From assembly GCA_045106985.1 (NCBI GenBank), contig JBGCFQ010000009.1, positions 295,241-359,240 of the forward strand: a DNA stretch of 64,000 nt. The letters are read 5' to 3'. The translations under genes were made by a program, and so were the position numbers. The notes beneath the pieces were generated by a model. That model did no database searches, was not told the DNA's origin, and worked only from the letters and a program-made list of their open reading frames with translations. Shown piece after piece: positions 9,230-17,822 of the stretch. How positions within the stretch are numbered: the first letter of the stretch is position 1; each line of letters begins with the position of its first letter. The DNA is from JAUIET01 sp045106985 (GTDB lineage: Bacteria > Pseudomonadota > Gammaproteobacteria > Pseudomonadales > JAUIET01).

Positions 9230-11203
9230 CTAAGAGGCTTTGAAGGCAACCACCGAAGATGATTCCTGCTTGTAACGGCCTTGGTACCATTTCACAAAAT
9301 CGTTAGCAGCAACTGGTCGGCTGATGTAATAACCCTGCGCATAGTCACATTGCTCATCACGCAAGAATTGAAGCTGATCTTCGGTTTCAACACCTTCTGC
9401 TACTACCTTCAGTTTCATCGAGTGACCCATGCTGATAATGGTGCGAGCAATCGCGGCGTCATCTTTGTTGTGCGGTAGTTCGGTTACAAAATCGCGATCA
9501 ATTTTTAAATGGTGCACAGGAAAGTGTTTCAGATAAGACAGTGACGAGTAACCCGTACCAAAATCGTCAATGGCTAGCTTAAGGCCGAACTCATTAAGCT
9601 CTTGCAGTAATTCAATGACCGTTTCACCCTTGTCCATAATGCCCGACTCAGTAATTTCAAGCTCAAGCTTACCTGGTGACATTCCCGCTGATAGCACAGT
9701 TCGTTTGATCGAGCTCACCAAGTCGGCGTTTTGAAATTGAACTGACGACAGGTTTACTGCAACAACTATGTCGCCCACACCTTGCTCGCGCCAGCTCACC
9801 TGTTGGCGACAGGCTTCATTTAATACCCAGTCACCCACCTCTATTATCAATCCGCACTCTTCTGCAATTGGCACGAATACATCGGGTGGTACAAAGCCGC
9901 GCTCTGGATGGTTCCAGCGTATCAATGCTTCTACGCCCTTAAGCTGCCCCGTATTAATGTCAATCAGTGGTTGATAGTGCAACTGGAAATGGTCGTCTAT
10001 CAGACTAGCGGCAATGTCCTCTTGCATCCGTCTTTTCGACTGAACAGCTTCTTCCAGCTGCTGGTCAAATAGCCGGTACTGACCCAAGCCTGAATCCTTC
10101 GCTTGGTACAATGCGAAATCCGCCTTCTGCATCAGACTTTGAGTGTCGCTGGCGTCATCGGGGTAAAGTGCAATACCGATGCTTTGGCTGGTGCCGAAGG
10201 TGTTGTTCTCAAAACGAATCTTTTCAGACCCTTTTCGAATTAGTGAATGTGCAAAACGACCTATAGACATTGAATCTTTAACGTTAGTTGCGACTATCGC
10301 GAATTCGTCTCCACCAAGGCGGGCAACTGTATCAGTGACGCGTGCTCTGTTTTGCAACTTGCGGGCTATTGCTTTTAGCAGTTCGTCGCCGGCCACGTGC
10401 CCATAGGAGTCGTTAACGTCTTTAAACTTATCAACGTCAACAATGATGAGCGCAAGACTCACTCCTGTTCGATCGCACTGCGCGGTAGCTTCTGCCAAAC
10501 GGAGGTTAAACAAAGTGCGATTGGCTAAGCCCGTCAAGTTGTCATAGTGCGCCAACTCCGTTAAATGAGTGGTGCTGGTGGCAACCTCGCGCCGCCAGAT
10601 GGAGGTGCGGTTTAGCACCAGGGTCCACAATAGTGCAATTAGTGAAGCGATCGCGAAGGTAGAATTTTTAGCCTCTTCTTGTGACATTCTAACCGCTGCC
10701 CGATTAGACAATATACTGGCGTTCAAACGGTCATGTAACTCATAGCTCAGCTTGTTGTAATCTCTTTTAAGCGTCTGATAGTGATCGGAATTCAGCAGAG
10801 CCTTTGCCTTACCCTGTGAGCCGGCCTGCAGTGACGCGAACACCAGATTTTCCACGGCGACCAGGCGACCATTCACAGCTTCTATGTTTTCAACAACACT
10901 ATTCGTCTTGCCCGTTGTAACGCCTTGCATGGCGTCCTTAAGCATGTTGCTGGTCATCGAGTGGCGTTCTTGCCACAAACCCATGGGGTCGTTAGTGTAA
11001 ACCGCCATCTGGGCAGACATTGTTAGTACTTCGTTGTAGTAACGAATATCACCGGCCAGTTCTGAGAGCATTAAGTTGTTTCGAATGCTGCGTTGAACAT
11101 CCTCATGTTGATCGGCTGTTTGAAAATGGCTGAACGCGAGGATCGCGACAGTTGCAACCAACGCCGCAACAATACTTAACTCAGATTTATGTGTGCTATC
11201 CAT
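9230..11203 (-). CDS. Membrane diguanylate cyclase / c-di-GMP phosphodiesterase (GGDEF-EAL)
   Basis: A 657-residue protein with an N-terminal transmembrane segment, a periplasmic sensor region of about 160 residues, a second membrane helix (about residues 180-198), then GGDEF and EAL domains. The GGDEF motif is intact (residues 297-301) with an inhibitory RxxD site (RVTD) five residues before it; the EAL motif (425-427), DDFGTGYSSL and the AEGVET segment are also intact. Both synthesis and hydrolysis of c-di-GMP are therefore possible. It is transcribed alone, convergent with kdkA. The sensor domain was not recognised. Confidence 0.93.
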   Translation of the reverse strand: MDSTHKSELSIVAALVATVAILAFSHFQTADQHEDVQRSIRNNLMLSELAGDIRYYNEVLTMSAQMAVYTNDPMGLWQERHSMTSNMLKDAMQGVTTGKTNSVVENIEAVNGRLVAVENLVFASLQAGSQGKAKALLNSDHYQTLKRDYNKLSYELHDRLNASILSNRAAVRMSQEEAKNSTFAIASLIALLWTLVLNRTSIWRREVATSTTHLTELAHYDNLTGLANRTLFNLRLAEATAQCDRTGVSLALIIVDVDKFKDVNDSYGHVAGDELLKAIARKLQNRARVTDTVARLGGDEFAIVATNVKDSMSIGRFAHSLIRKGSEKIRFENNTFGTSQSIGIALYPDDASDTQSLMQKADFALYQAKDSGLGQYRLFDQQLEEAVQSKRRMQEDIAASLIDDHFQLHYQPLIDINTGQLKGVEALIRWNHPERGFVPPDVFVPIAEECGLIIEVGDWVLNEACRQQVSWREQGVGDIVVAVNLSSVQFQNADLVSSIKRTVLSAGMSPGKLELEITESGIMDKGETVIELLQELNEFGLKLAIDDFGTGYSSLSYLKHFPVHHLKIDRDFVTELPHNKDDAAIARTIISMGHSMKLKVVAEGVETEDQLQFLRDEQCDYAQGYYISRPVAANDFVKWYQGRYKQESSSVVAFKAS

Positions 11204-11282
11204 GCGCGCAACAAGTGTAATTTCCCTCCACTGAATTGTAGGAAAAATATCACACTACGACGAACATTTACGTTTCGCTGAA

Positions 11283-11305
11283 ACCAGGGTAGCCCAAGCC
11301 CTGGT
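11283..11305. terminator. Possible stem-loop downstream of the ferritin-like gene
   Basis: ACCAGGG and CCCTGGT form a 7-bp perfect stem around a 9-base loop in the 262-bp gap between the ferritin-like gene and the GGDEF-EAL gene (both minus strand). Read on the minus strand it is followed only by TTTC, so the uridine tract of a strong intrinsic terminator is missing. The rest of the gap shows nothing I can name. Confidence 0.3.
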
Positions 11306-11465
11306 GCGACTAACTGAACATAAAACCATTGAAAATCAAGCAATAGCATTTGCAGTACTTGTACACCGCGATTTCAGTCAAACTTTTGACGACGATATTG
11401 CCGCCAAACGGTAGCTTGTTTTGTGACTCCGTAAGCCGGCTTTCGTTGGGCGCTGATTACAACGT

Positions 11466-12560
11466 TCACGCCGCGTTAAGCGGCTTACTAATCTCGGCCC
11501 AATCTATATCGTAATCGTCAGGCATATGTTCAAATTCCAGAATGCCTAGCTCTTCAAATTTTGGTCTAACGGCATCGGTTAATAGGCCAATGCGACGCAA
11601 ATTGGGCACTATTTTAGAAAACAGCAAATTCCTGAATTGGCTGATAAGGGGGCCACGCAAGTACAGTTCACGCGCCTCGGCAACGTCCCAACCAAAATGT
11701 TCGAAAACCCCAGTGGGAATCAATCGCTCACGCGCAACCACACAGGCCTCGTAGGCAAACATTGCCCGGTCTTCCTTCTCATCCTCGGTCAGGGTCTTCA
11801 CAAAGGCTTCAAGATAGTTGACGCCAAAAGTGACATGGCGTGCTTCATCGCGAATAACGTAATGCAGTAACTCGCCGACAACAGAGCCTTCAGAAATCGA
11901 TTTCATGGTAGTAAAGGCCGACAGCGCAAAGCCCTCTATAACTAACTGCATACCAATAAATTTCAGGTCCCAGCGAGGGTCCGTGAGAATTTTATCAAGT
12001 AGGTATTTCAAGCTCGGATCAACCGGGTAGCAGTGCCCAACCCGTGTTTGAATCAGTTTATTGAATGCCTCTACATGACGAGCCTCATCAAAGGTTTGCG
12101 ACGCTGCGTACATTTTGGCGTTAAAGCTAGGTGCGCAGCAGGTCAGTTGCGAAGCAACCAGCAATGCTCCTTGCTCGCCGTGTAGAAACTGAGATAAGGT
12201 CCAGGCATTCATGTGGTGGTTAACTTCTTTTTTGCCTTCCTCGCTGAGCGCAGCGTAAGGACCATACTCCTCAAAGGTATTCAGGTCAGGCGCTAAGTGC
12301 TCCTGCATCGGCAAGCTCCAGTCGATATCAACTTCAGCATTCCAGTTCAATTGCTTACCCAGCTCGTAAAGCTTCTTAATCCGGTCGTCCTGTACGCTAT
12401 AGTCCCAGTTATAGCTGCCGGTAAGCGGTGTATTAAATATTTCAACAATGTGTTGAACATCGCCAGCCGTCAGTTGCGGATCGTCAGCTTGCTTGTAACT
12501 GTCGTAATTTGGAAATTCGACCACTTCTTTAGGTGGGTTTTCTACGCGCTTGATGTCCAT
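11466..12560 (-). CDS. Ferritin-like diiron protein (oxygenase/desaturase type)
   Basis: This 364-residue protein has the six-ligand carboxylate-bridged diiron pattern of a four-helix ferritin-like fold: E129 (HGEQG), E159-x-x-H162 (DEARH), E209 (VIEG) and E239-x-x-H242 (DEARH). The two DEARH motifs resemble ribonucleotide-reductase R2-like oxidases, AurF-type N-oxygenases and acyl desaturases, so an O2-dependent oxidation is likely. The substrate is unknown. It is transcribed away from an AraC-type regulator over a short intergenic region, which suggests that this regulator controls it. Confidence 0.8.
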   Translation of the reverse strand: MDIKRVENPPKEVVEFPNYDSYKQADDPQLTAGDVQHIVEIFNTPLTGSYNWDYSVQDDRIKKLYELGKQLNWNAEVDIDWSLPMQEHLAPDLNTFEEYGPYAALSEEGKKEVNHHMNAWTLSQFLHGEQGALLVASQLTCCAPSFNAKMYAASQTFDEARHVEAFNKLIQTRVGHCYPVDPSLKYLLDKILTDPRWDLKFIGMQLVIEGFALSAFTTMKSISEGSVVGELLHYVIRDEARHVTFGVNYLEAFVKTLTEDEKEDRAMFAYEACVVARERLIPTGVFEHFGWDVAEARELYLRGPLISQFRNLLFSKIVPNLRRIGLLTDAVRPKFEELGILEFEHMPDDYDIDWAEISKPLNAA

Positions 12561-12676
12561 GTGTCTATCCCGTTGCCATCTCTTATCAGTTCCTGATTAA
12601 GAATACGCTTGCAAGAACCTACAACAAGGTGATTCAATGCCTATATAGCGTCATTTCAGGACATGGTGATATTTTC

Positions 12677-13690
12677 ATGCATTTGGGTTCACAGAACTTC
12701 ATACCCGGTATAAACGGTGCGGCACGTATTGTTCTCTTGCGTTTGCTCGAACAACGTGGCGTGAGTGTGCAGCAGTTGTGTGAGAACACAGATTTTCGTC
12801 CAGATGAAATATCGGACGTTAACCACGTTATGCCGATGGATCAGTTTGAGATGTTGCTGATACAAGCGCTGCGTCTTACGTCCAGCCCCGATTTACTGCT
12901 GCGTTATGGTCAGGAAATTAGTCTAGCCACACTCGGCGTTCTTGGTTATGCGTTCTTATGTTGCGCGAACTTGCGCGAGTTGCTTGAACTATTGCTGCGA
13001 TATCATCGGTTGTTGTCGCCAGAGTGCGACATTCGCTACGCAGAAGAAGGGTCACTTGTCCGCATTACATTGCATAAGGGGTTGTTGGGTCGCAAGGTTA
13101 AGTCAGTAGACAGTGAGATATTCTTTTCGGCGGCAAGCAAGGTGTTTGAAAGCCTCTTCAATCCTTCCAGTTTACAGTTGCACGTTGAGTTTTCACATGC
13201 AGACCCTTTGTACCAGTCTGCCTATCATGAAGTGTTTGGTTCCTCGGTTAAATTTAATGCGCCGAGCAATAGTTTGTATTGCAGCGCAGAGCTATTGGAT
13301 GAAGAGATCCATTTCGCCGATCCCACCATGAAGATTATTTACCAACAGCAATGTGACGCTATGCTGGCGCGACTCGATCAGGGGCGCTATAGCGTGCGGG
13401 TTCAGCAATTACTATTAGAGCGCCCAGGTCATTTCCCGGGTATTGAGCTTGCTGCCGATAGCATGAAGATAGGCTCGCGCACACTGCGGCGGCGCCTGGC
13501 CGGTGAAAACACGACTTATAAGCAGCTGGTGCAAGATGTGCGCTGCCAGCTGGCCGAAGAATATCTGCGCGACAGCCCTTTGTCTATTCAGGAAATAGCA
13601 GATATGTTAGGTTATTCGGATGTCGCAAATTTTAGACGTGCCTTTATAGCCTGGAAAGGCATGTCGCCCGCCAATTTTAGATCGTCATGA
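12677..13690 (+). CDS. AraC-family transcriptional regulator
   Basis: The N-terminal part fits the arabinose-binding-like domain found in the OruR/ArgR-type branch (VLLRLLEQRGVSVQQLCE, LATLGVLGYAFLCCANLRELLELL); the C-terminal 90 residues carry two helix-turn-helix motifs (SRTLRRRLAGE and IQEIADMLGYSDVANFRRAF, then WKGMSPANFR). These regulators sense a small molecule and usually act on a neighbouring gene; here the divergent diiron protein is the natural target. ATG 12677 is preferred; an in-frame GTG at 12629 would add 16 residues with no better ribosome binding site. Confidence 0.88.
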   Translation: MHLGSQNFIPGINGAARIVLLRLLEQRGVSVQQLCENTDFRPDEISDVNHVMPMDQFEMLLIQALRLTSSPDLLLRYGQEISLATLGVLGYAFLCCANLRELLELLLRYHRLLSPECDIRYAEEGSLVRITLHKGLLGRKVKSVDSEIFFSAASKVFESLFNPSSLQLHVEFSHADPLYQSAYHEVFGSSVKFNAPSNSLYCSAELLDEEIHFADPTMKIIYQQQCDAMLARLDQGRYSVRVQQLLLERPGHFPGIELAADSMKIGSRTLRRRLAGENTTYKQLVQDVRCQLAEEYLRDSPLSIQEIADMLGYSDVANFRRAFIAWKGMSPANFRSS

Positions 13691-13759
13691 TTTTAAGAAT
13701 TTATTTCTCAGTCCCTCTCGACCTAATACAAGCTAAGTAACAACTACAAAGGTAAAACA

Positions 13760-15115
13760 TTGAACACTTTTTATCACAGACTTATCTTTCCTATTGTTCT
13801 GGCTCTTTGCGGCATTGTGCCTGCCTATGCCGCCTTGCCACTAAGTGACTCAGACGGCAACCAGCTTCCTACCCTTGCGCCCATCATTGAGCGAGCGACA
13901 CCTGCTGTAGTTAATATTGCAACATCTACCACTCAGCGCAGCAACAACCCACTATTCAATGACCCGTTCTTCAGAAAATTCTTTAATGTACCGCAACGAC
14001 AATATCGTGCTCGAAAAGTGCAGAGTGCTGGTTCTGGCGTCATCTTGAATGCACGTGAAGGCATTGTTGTTACCAATCATCACGTCATTAAGAATGCCGA
14101 TGAGATAAGAGTTATTTTGCACGACGGAAATATAATTGAAGCTGAGTTAGTGGGCGCCGATCCGGAGGTAGATATCGCGGTATTAAAGATAAAATCCAGA
14201 AATTTAACCGAAATAAAAATCGCAGATTCAGATGCTGCACGCGTCGGTGATTTTGTGGTTGCCATCGGCAACCCATTTGGTCTGAATCAAACAGTGACGA
14301 CCGGCATTGTCAGCGCTTTAGGTCGAACCGGACTGGGAATTGAGGGCTTGGAGAATTTTATTCAAACGGATGCATCGATTAATCCTGGAAATTCTGGCGG
14401 TGCGCTGTTGAACCTGAATGGCGAATTGTTAGGTATTAACACCGCCATACTTGCCCCCAGTGGCGGCAACGTTGGCATTGGCTTCGCAATACCGGCCAAA
14501 ATGGCAATGGCCAGTGTTAATCAAATTGTTGATCATGGTTCGGTGTCACGTGGCGAGATAGGCTTAGCCACGCAAGACATTGACGCGCAATTGGCAGAAG
14601 CCTTTGACCTAAGCTCAAGACAAGGCGCGCTGGTGACAAGTGTGGAGCCAGGGTCGCCGGCTGACAAAGCAGGCATGCAGGCAGGCGACGTCGTTGTCAA
14701 AGTTGACGGTAAACTGGTAAAAAATTCAAGTGCCTTTCGCAATGCTATCGCTCTCCACAGAGTAGGCGACAAAGTTCCACTGAACACCATTAGGGAAGGA
14801 AAGCCAGCCAGCGTAAAAGTAAAAATCGCTGACCCGGCAGACTACCAAAGTAGCCAGCTTAAAAGCCCTATGGGCGTGTACCTGGAGGGAGCACGGTTTA
14901 CCGTCGACAAACGACTGGGCCTTAAAGTGGTCGCGTTGGAAGAGGGCTCGAACGCCTGGCAAGCGGGCTTGCGATTAAACGATATCATTCTCAGCGCTAA
15001 CCGGCGTAAGGTTCGCACCCTGGAGCATCTAGACTACGCCTTGCAGCTCAGCAAACAACAGATTCTGTTGCGCGTACTGCGAGGCAATGCCTCACTGTAC
15101 CTTGTTATTCGCTAA
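13760..15115 (+). CDS. Do-family periplasmic serine protease (DegP/DegQ type)
   Basis: A 451-residue HtrA protease: signal peptide ending near PAYA-A (residue 24), trypsin-like domain with catalytic H108 (TNHHV), D138 (PEVDIAV) and S212 (GNSGG), and two PDZ domains (about residues 265-350 and 365-450, the first with GALVTSVEPGSPADKAGM). It degrades or refolds damaged proteins in the periplasm. The start is TTG 13760, preceded by AAAGG at a good distance; no ATG in frame would keep the signal peptide. Length and two PDZ domains suit DegQ as much as DegP, so no symbol is given. Confidence 0.93.
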   Translation: MNTFYHRLIFPIVLALCGIVPAYAALPLSDSDGNQLPTLAPIIERATPAVVNIATSTTQRSNNPLFNDPFFRKFFNVPQRQYRARKVQSAGSGVILNAREGIVVTNHHVIKNADEIRVILHDGNIIEAELVGADPEVDIAVLKIKSRNLTEIKIADSDAARVGDFVVAIGNPFGLNQTVTTGIVSALGRTGLGIEGLENFIQTDASINPGNSGGALLNLNGELLGINTAILAPSGGNVGIGFAIPAKMAMASVNQIVDHGSVSRGEIGLATQDIDAQLAEAFDLSSRQGALVTSVEPGSPADKAGMQAGDVVVKVDGKLVKNSSAFRNAIALHRVGDKVPLNTIREGKPASVKVKIADPADYQSSQLKSPMGVYLEGARFTVDKRLGLKVVALEEGSNAWQAGLRLNDIILSANRRKVRTLEHLDYALQLSKQQILLRVLRGNASLYLVIR

Positions 15116-15152
15116 GCTTGGGTAATTCGCTGAGCCAGGTGGCAGATTGCGA

Positions 15153-15158
15153 TATAAT
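15153..15158 (+). promoter_or_regulatory. Candidate -10 box before the DUF4870 gene
   Basis: A perfect TATAAT lies 29 bases before the ATG of the DUF4870 gene, after the protease gene has ended. The matching -35 region (around 15130) is weak. It would drive the seven-gene plus-strand run that ends at 18540. Confidence 0.4.
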
Positions 15159-15186
15159 GATCTTCTTCCTTCAAAGAGTGTAAGTC

Positions 15187-15582
15187 ATGGACAGCAGTTT
15201 CAATACTCAGCCAACCGCTAATTTGGTCACCATAACTTATGTTATCTATGGACTGCATTTGTTTGGCGCCATTACCGGCGTAATGACATCGGCCCTTGTT
15301 GTCACTGCGTTTCTGACCGGTTGGCCGTCAATTGTTGCTGTTATCCTGAACTACATAAAGCGCAGTGATACACGCGGTACCTTTCTAGAGTCACATTTTA
15401 GCTGGCAGATTCGTACCTTCTGGTTCACCTTAATGTGGATAATCATTGCGGGTGTATTGACGATTACAGTAATTGGTATTCCAATAGCGATTGGCATAGT
15501 TGTGATAGTGGGTTTGTGGGTTCTTTACCGAATGATACGCGGCACTCTACGTTTGCTAAACGACGAACCTATGCCCATTTAA
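15187..15582 (+). CDS. DUF4870-like small membrane protein
   Basis: A 131-residue protein with three hydrophobic segments and the FLESHFSWQIRTFWFT motif that recurs in DUF4870-type proteins, followed by a long hydrophobic helix pair and a short basic end. No enzymatic motif is present. It opens a run of plus-strand genes and precedes the FKBP gene by 47 bases. Function of the family is not known to me; an inner-membrane location is inferred from hydrophobicity. Confidence 0.82.
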   Translation: MDSSFNTQPTANLVTITYVIYGLHLFGAITGVMTSALVVTAFLTGWPSIVAVILNYIKRSDTRGTFLESHFSWQIRTFWFTLMWIIIAGVLTITVIGIPIAIGIVVIVGLWVLYRMIRGTLRLLNDEPMPI

Positions 15583-15629
15583 ATAATCAGGCGAATGAGA
15601 CGCCAAACTCACAAAATGAAGAACGTATA

Positions 15630-16106
15630 ATGAAGTATGTAATAGCAGTATTAATAATAGCCCTGGCCATATTTTTCTTTCAGAGATTCAGTGCCAATAA
15701 ACAATCAGGAGAAGTAAACATGCAAAAAGGTCTGGATTTTCTAGCCGCAAACAAAGAAAAAGAAGGCGTGCAAACCACAGCCTCTGGTCTTCAGTACCTG
15801 GTACTGGAAGCTGGCAACGGTACTGAACATCCAAGTGCTAGTGACACAGTCAAAGTGCATTACCATGGCACAACAATAGACGGCGCAATATTCGATAGTT
15901 CAGTTGATCGAGGCCAGCCCATCTCGTTTGGGCTCAATCAAGTGATTTCAGGTTGGACAGAAGGTCTGCAGCTAATGGTTGTAGGTGAAAAGACACGTCT
16001 TTTCATTCCTAGTGAGCTAGCTTACGGAAGCAGAGGCGCTGGTGCCGCCATTGGTCCAGACGAAACGCTTATATTTGACGTAGAGTTGCTCGGCATTAAC
16101 GAGTAA
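15630..16106 (+). CDS. FKBP-type peptidyl-prolyl isomerase, membrane-anchored
   Basis: The 158-residue protein starts with one hydrophobic helix (KYVIAVLIIALAIFFF) that acts as a membrane anchor or uncleaved signal, then has a short linker and an FKBP domain: GLQYLVLEAG, VKVHYHGTTIDGAIFDSS, PISFGLNQVISGWTEGL and LFIPSELAYGSRGAG, all standard active-site segments. It speeds cis-trans proline isomerisation during periplasmic folding. ATG 15630 follows GAAGAA and is preferred to the much longer reading frame that overlaps the upstream gene. The dioxygenase gene follows after four bases. Confidence 0.92.
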   Translation: MKYVIAVLIIALAIFFFQRFSANKQSGEVNMQKGLDFLAANKEKEGVQTTASGLQYLVLEAGNGTEHPSASDTVKVHYHGTTIDGAIFDSSVDRGQPISFGLNQVISGWTEGLQLMVVGEKTRLFIPSELAYGSRGAGAAIGPDETLIFDVELLGINE

Positions 16107-16110
16107 GTTG

Positions 16111-16965
16111 ATGTCTGCCCTGGCTGAGGAGTTTTTCGCAGGTCGTAGCTTCGCTGACTTGCGAACTGAGCTCGACGAGCAAGGCTATTTGGTCTTTGAG
16201 AGTGTTTTGAACAGCGAGCAAGTGGCCGCGGTAAGGGCTGCACTGCAGCCCTTTCTGGATCAAAATCTTACAGGTCGCAATGACTTTGAAGGGCTGAAGT
16301 CGAACAGAGTGTATGGCCTGCTTGCTAAAGGTAGCGAGTTCGTTGATCTCGCATTGCACCCGCTAGCCTTGGCCTTTGCAGAGGCCGAGCTAGGAGAGTC
16401 GTGTTTGCTGTCGGCTTGCTTGGCGATAAACCTTCACCCAGGTGAAACCGTTCAGCCCTGGCATACCGACGATGGGCATATCGACTTACCACGGCCTCGC
16501 CCGTCGTTTGGACTTAGCGCTTTCTGGGCATTTGACGACACTACTGAATCTAACGGTGCAACTGAGGTTTTACCTGGCAGCCACACCTGGCGCAGCGAAA
16601 CTATCGATGGGTCTCTCTCTGATTCTGCTTTTAGCGACATAACTGTGCGCGATGTTGGCGATGACCAAGGGTCTCATCCTGATGCAATAAAAGTGACTCT
16701 AAAAGCGGGCTCGCTGATGCTCGCAAAGAGTGGTCTCTGGCATCGTGGCGGTAACAACTATACTGAGACTAGTAGGCTTATCATCACTCCCCAATATTGC
16801 GTTGGCTGGGCGAGACAATTGGAAAATATGTTGATTGCCGTGCCGCCTGACATTGCTGCAGGTTTGCCCAAACGCGCGCAGGAGTTGATAGGTTATTCAA
16901 TCCACCCGCCGTTTATGGGTTACGTTGATGGAAGTCACCCGGCAAAGCGTTTGCCATCAGCATGA
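16111..16965 (+). CDS. Phytanoyl-CoA dioxygenase (PhyH) family protein
   Basis: An Fe(II)/2-oxoglutarate-dependent oxygenase of about 284 residues. The iron ligands are visible as H118-x-D120 (WHTDDGH) and H211 (WHRGGNN), and an arginine in TSRLIITP can bind 2-oxoglutarate. The segment TESNGATEVLPGSH is typical of PhyH proteins. The natural substrate is unknown; bacterial members hydroxylate acyl chains, amino acids or secondary metabolites. ATG 16111 is preferred to TTG 16108. Its stop overlaps the start of the YchJ gene by four bases (ATGA), so both are translated together. Confidence 0.88.
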   Translation: MSALAEEFFAGRSFADLRTELDEQGYLVFESVLNSEQVAAVRAALQPFLDQNLTGRNDFEGLKSNRVYGLLAKGSEFVDLALHPLALAFAEAELGESCLLSACLAINLHPGETVQPWHTDDGHIDLPRPRPSFGLSAFWAFDDTTESNGATEVLPGSHTWRSETIDGSLSDSAFSDITVRDVGDDQGSHPDAIKVTLKAGSLMLAKSGLWHRGGNNYTETSRLIITPQYCVGWARQLENMLIAVPPDIAAGLPKRAQELIGYSIHPPFMGYVDGSHPAKRLPSA

Positions 16966-17363
16966 GTGTTAACGGTAGCAACGACAACTGTGAATGCGGC
17001 AGTGCCAAAACGCGGCAACAGTGTTGCGACCGCTTTCTTGAAGCCGGCGAGCTGGCCAAAACGCCAGAACAGTTAATGCGCTCACGTTATAGCGCGTTTG
17101 CTCGAGGCGGTTATGGTACGTATCTTTTGCAAACCTGGTTTCCACCAACGGCGCCGCAAAGTAGCGAGTTGGAATTATCGCAAAGAACACATAACTGGAC
17201 CCACCTCGAAGTGCTCAGCAAGTCGCAGCAAGGCGACGACGGCATGGTGGAGTTTAAAGCGCATTATAAAGACAGCAATCAACAATCTGCTGTATTGCAT
17301 GAAAAGTCTGTTTTTAAACGCCTTGTGGGGCGCTGGCTTTACGTGGGTGGTGAAGTTAGTTAA
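16962..17363 (+). CDS. ychJ: YchJ-family metal-binding protein
   Basis: The 133-residue protein has an N-terminal SEC-C-like zinc motif (CECGSAKTRQQCC) followed by the YchJ signature TPEQLMRSRYSAF and an NTF2-like domain (FEL-type sheet with VEFKAHYKD and HEKSVFKRLVGRWLYVGG). The family (UPF0225) is conserved in proteobacteria and its job is not established. It overlaps the preceding dioxygenase gene by ATGA. The next gene is 68 bases away. Confidence 0.9.
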   Translation: MSVNGSNDNCECGSAKTRQQCCDRFLEAGELAKTPEQLMRSRYSAFARGGYGTYLLQTWFPPTAPQSSELELSQRTHNWTHLEVLSKSQQGDDGMVEFKAHYKDSNQQSAVLHEKSVFKRLVGRWLYVGGEVS

Positions 17364-17431
17364 CGTTTTCACTGCTTTATGGTTTCCACCCATTCACAGT
17401 TATTATCAATAACTCCAACCAGGAAATTATC

Positions 17432-17809
17432 ATGACCGTTAGTGTCGAACATATCGCCAAGGTGTTACAAGATTATGTGGATGCTGTAGCCGGCGATGAC
17501 GTAGAAAAAGTAATTGAACTGTACGCAGAAGACGCCATCGTAGAAGACCCTGTTGGCAGCGACGTGCACAAAGGCCATGATGCCTTACGAGTCTTCTATA
17601 AAATGGCAGTCGATGCGGTTGAAAAAATGGTGCTGGAAGGTAACCCGCGAATTCGTGACAACTGGGGCGCCTGCGGCATGCGCGCCTATCCCAAAGGCAT
17701 GGACTTGAAGTTCTGTATGGAAACGCTGGATGTAATGCAATTCAACGACGAGGGAAAAATTACGCACATGACGGCGTATTGGGGCGACTCGAATATGATT
17801 AATGAGTGA
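17432..17809 (+). CDS. Ketosteroid (delta5-3-) isomerase-like protein
   Basis: A 125-residue NTF2-fold protein that lines up with Comamonas steroid delta-isomerase with a shift of one residue: Y15 (QDYVDAV), D39 (VEDPVGSD) and D100 (METLDVMQF) match its catalytic Y14, D38 and D99. The enzyme moves a double bond in 3-oxo-steroids through a dienolate. All three residues being present supports activity on a steroid-like ketone, although some relatives have other substrates. It sits 13 bases before mscL with no other steroid gene nearby except SDR and SnoaL-like genes at the window start. Confidence 0.82.
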   Translation: MTVSVEHIAKVLQDYVDAVAGDDVEKVIELYAEDAIVEDPVGSDVHKGHDALRVFYKMAVDAVEKMVLEGNPRIRDNWGACGMRAYPKGMDLKFCMETLDVMQFNDEGKITHMTAYWGDSNMINE

Positions 17810-17822
17810 GTATGATTAAGCA

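Noticed and set aside
15435..15629. A 65-residue N-terminal extension of the FKBP gene
   Set aside because: It overlaps the DUF4870 gene, while ATG 15630 has a ribosome binding site and begins with the membrane helix expected.
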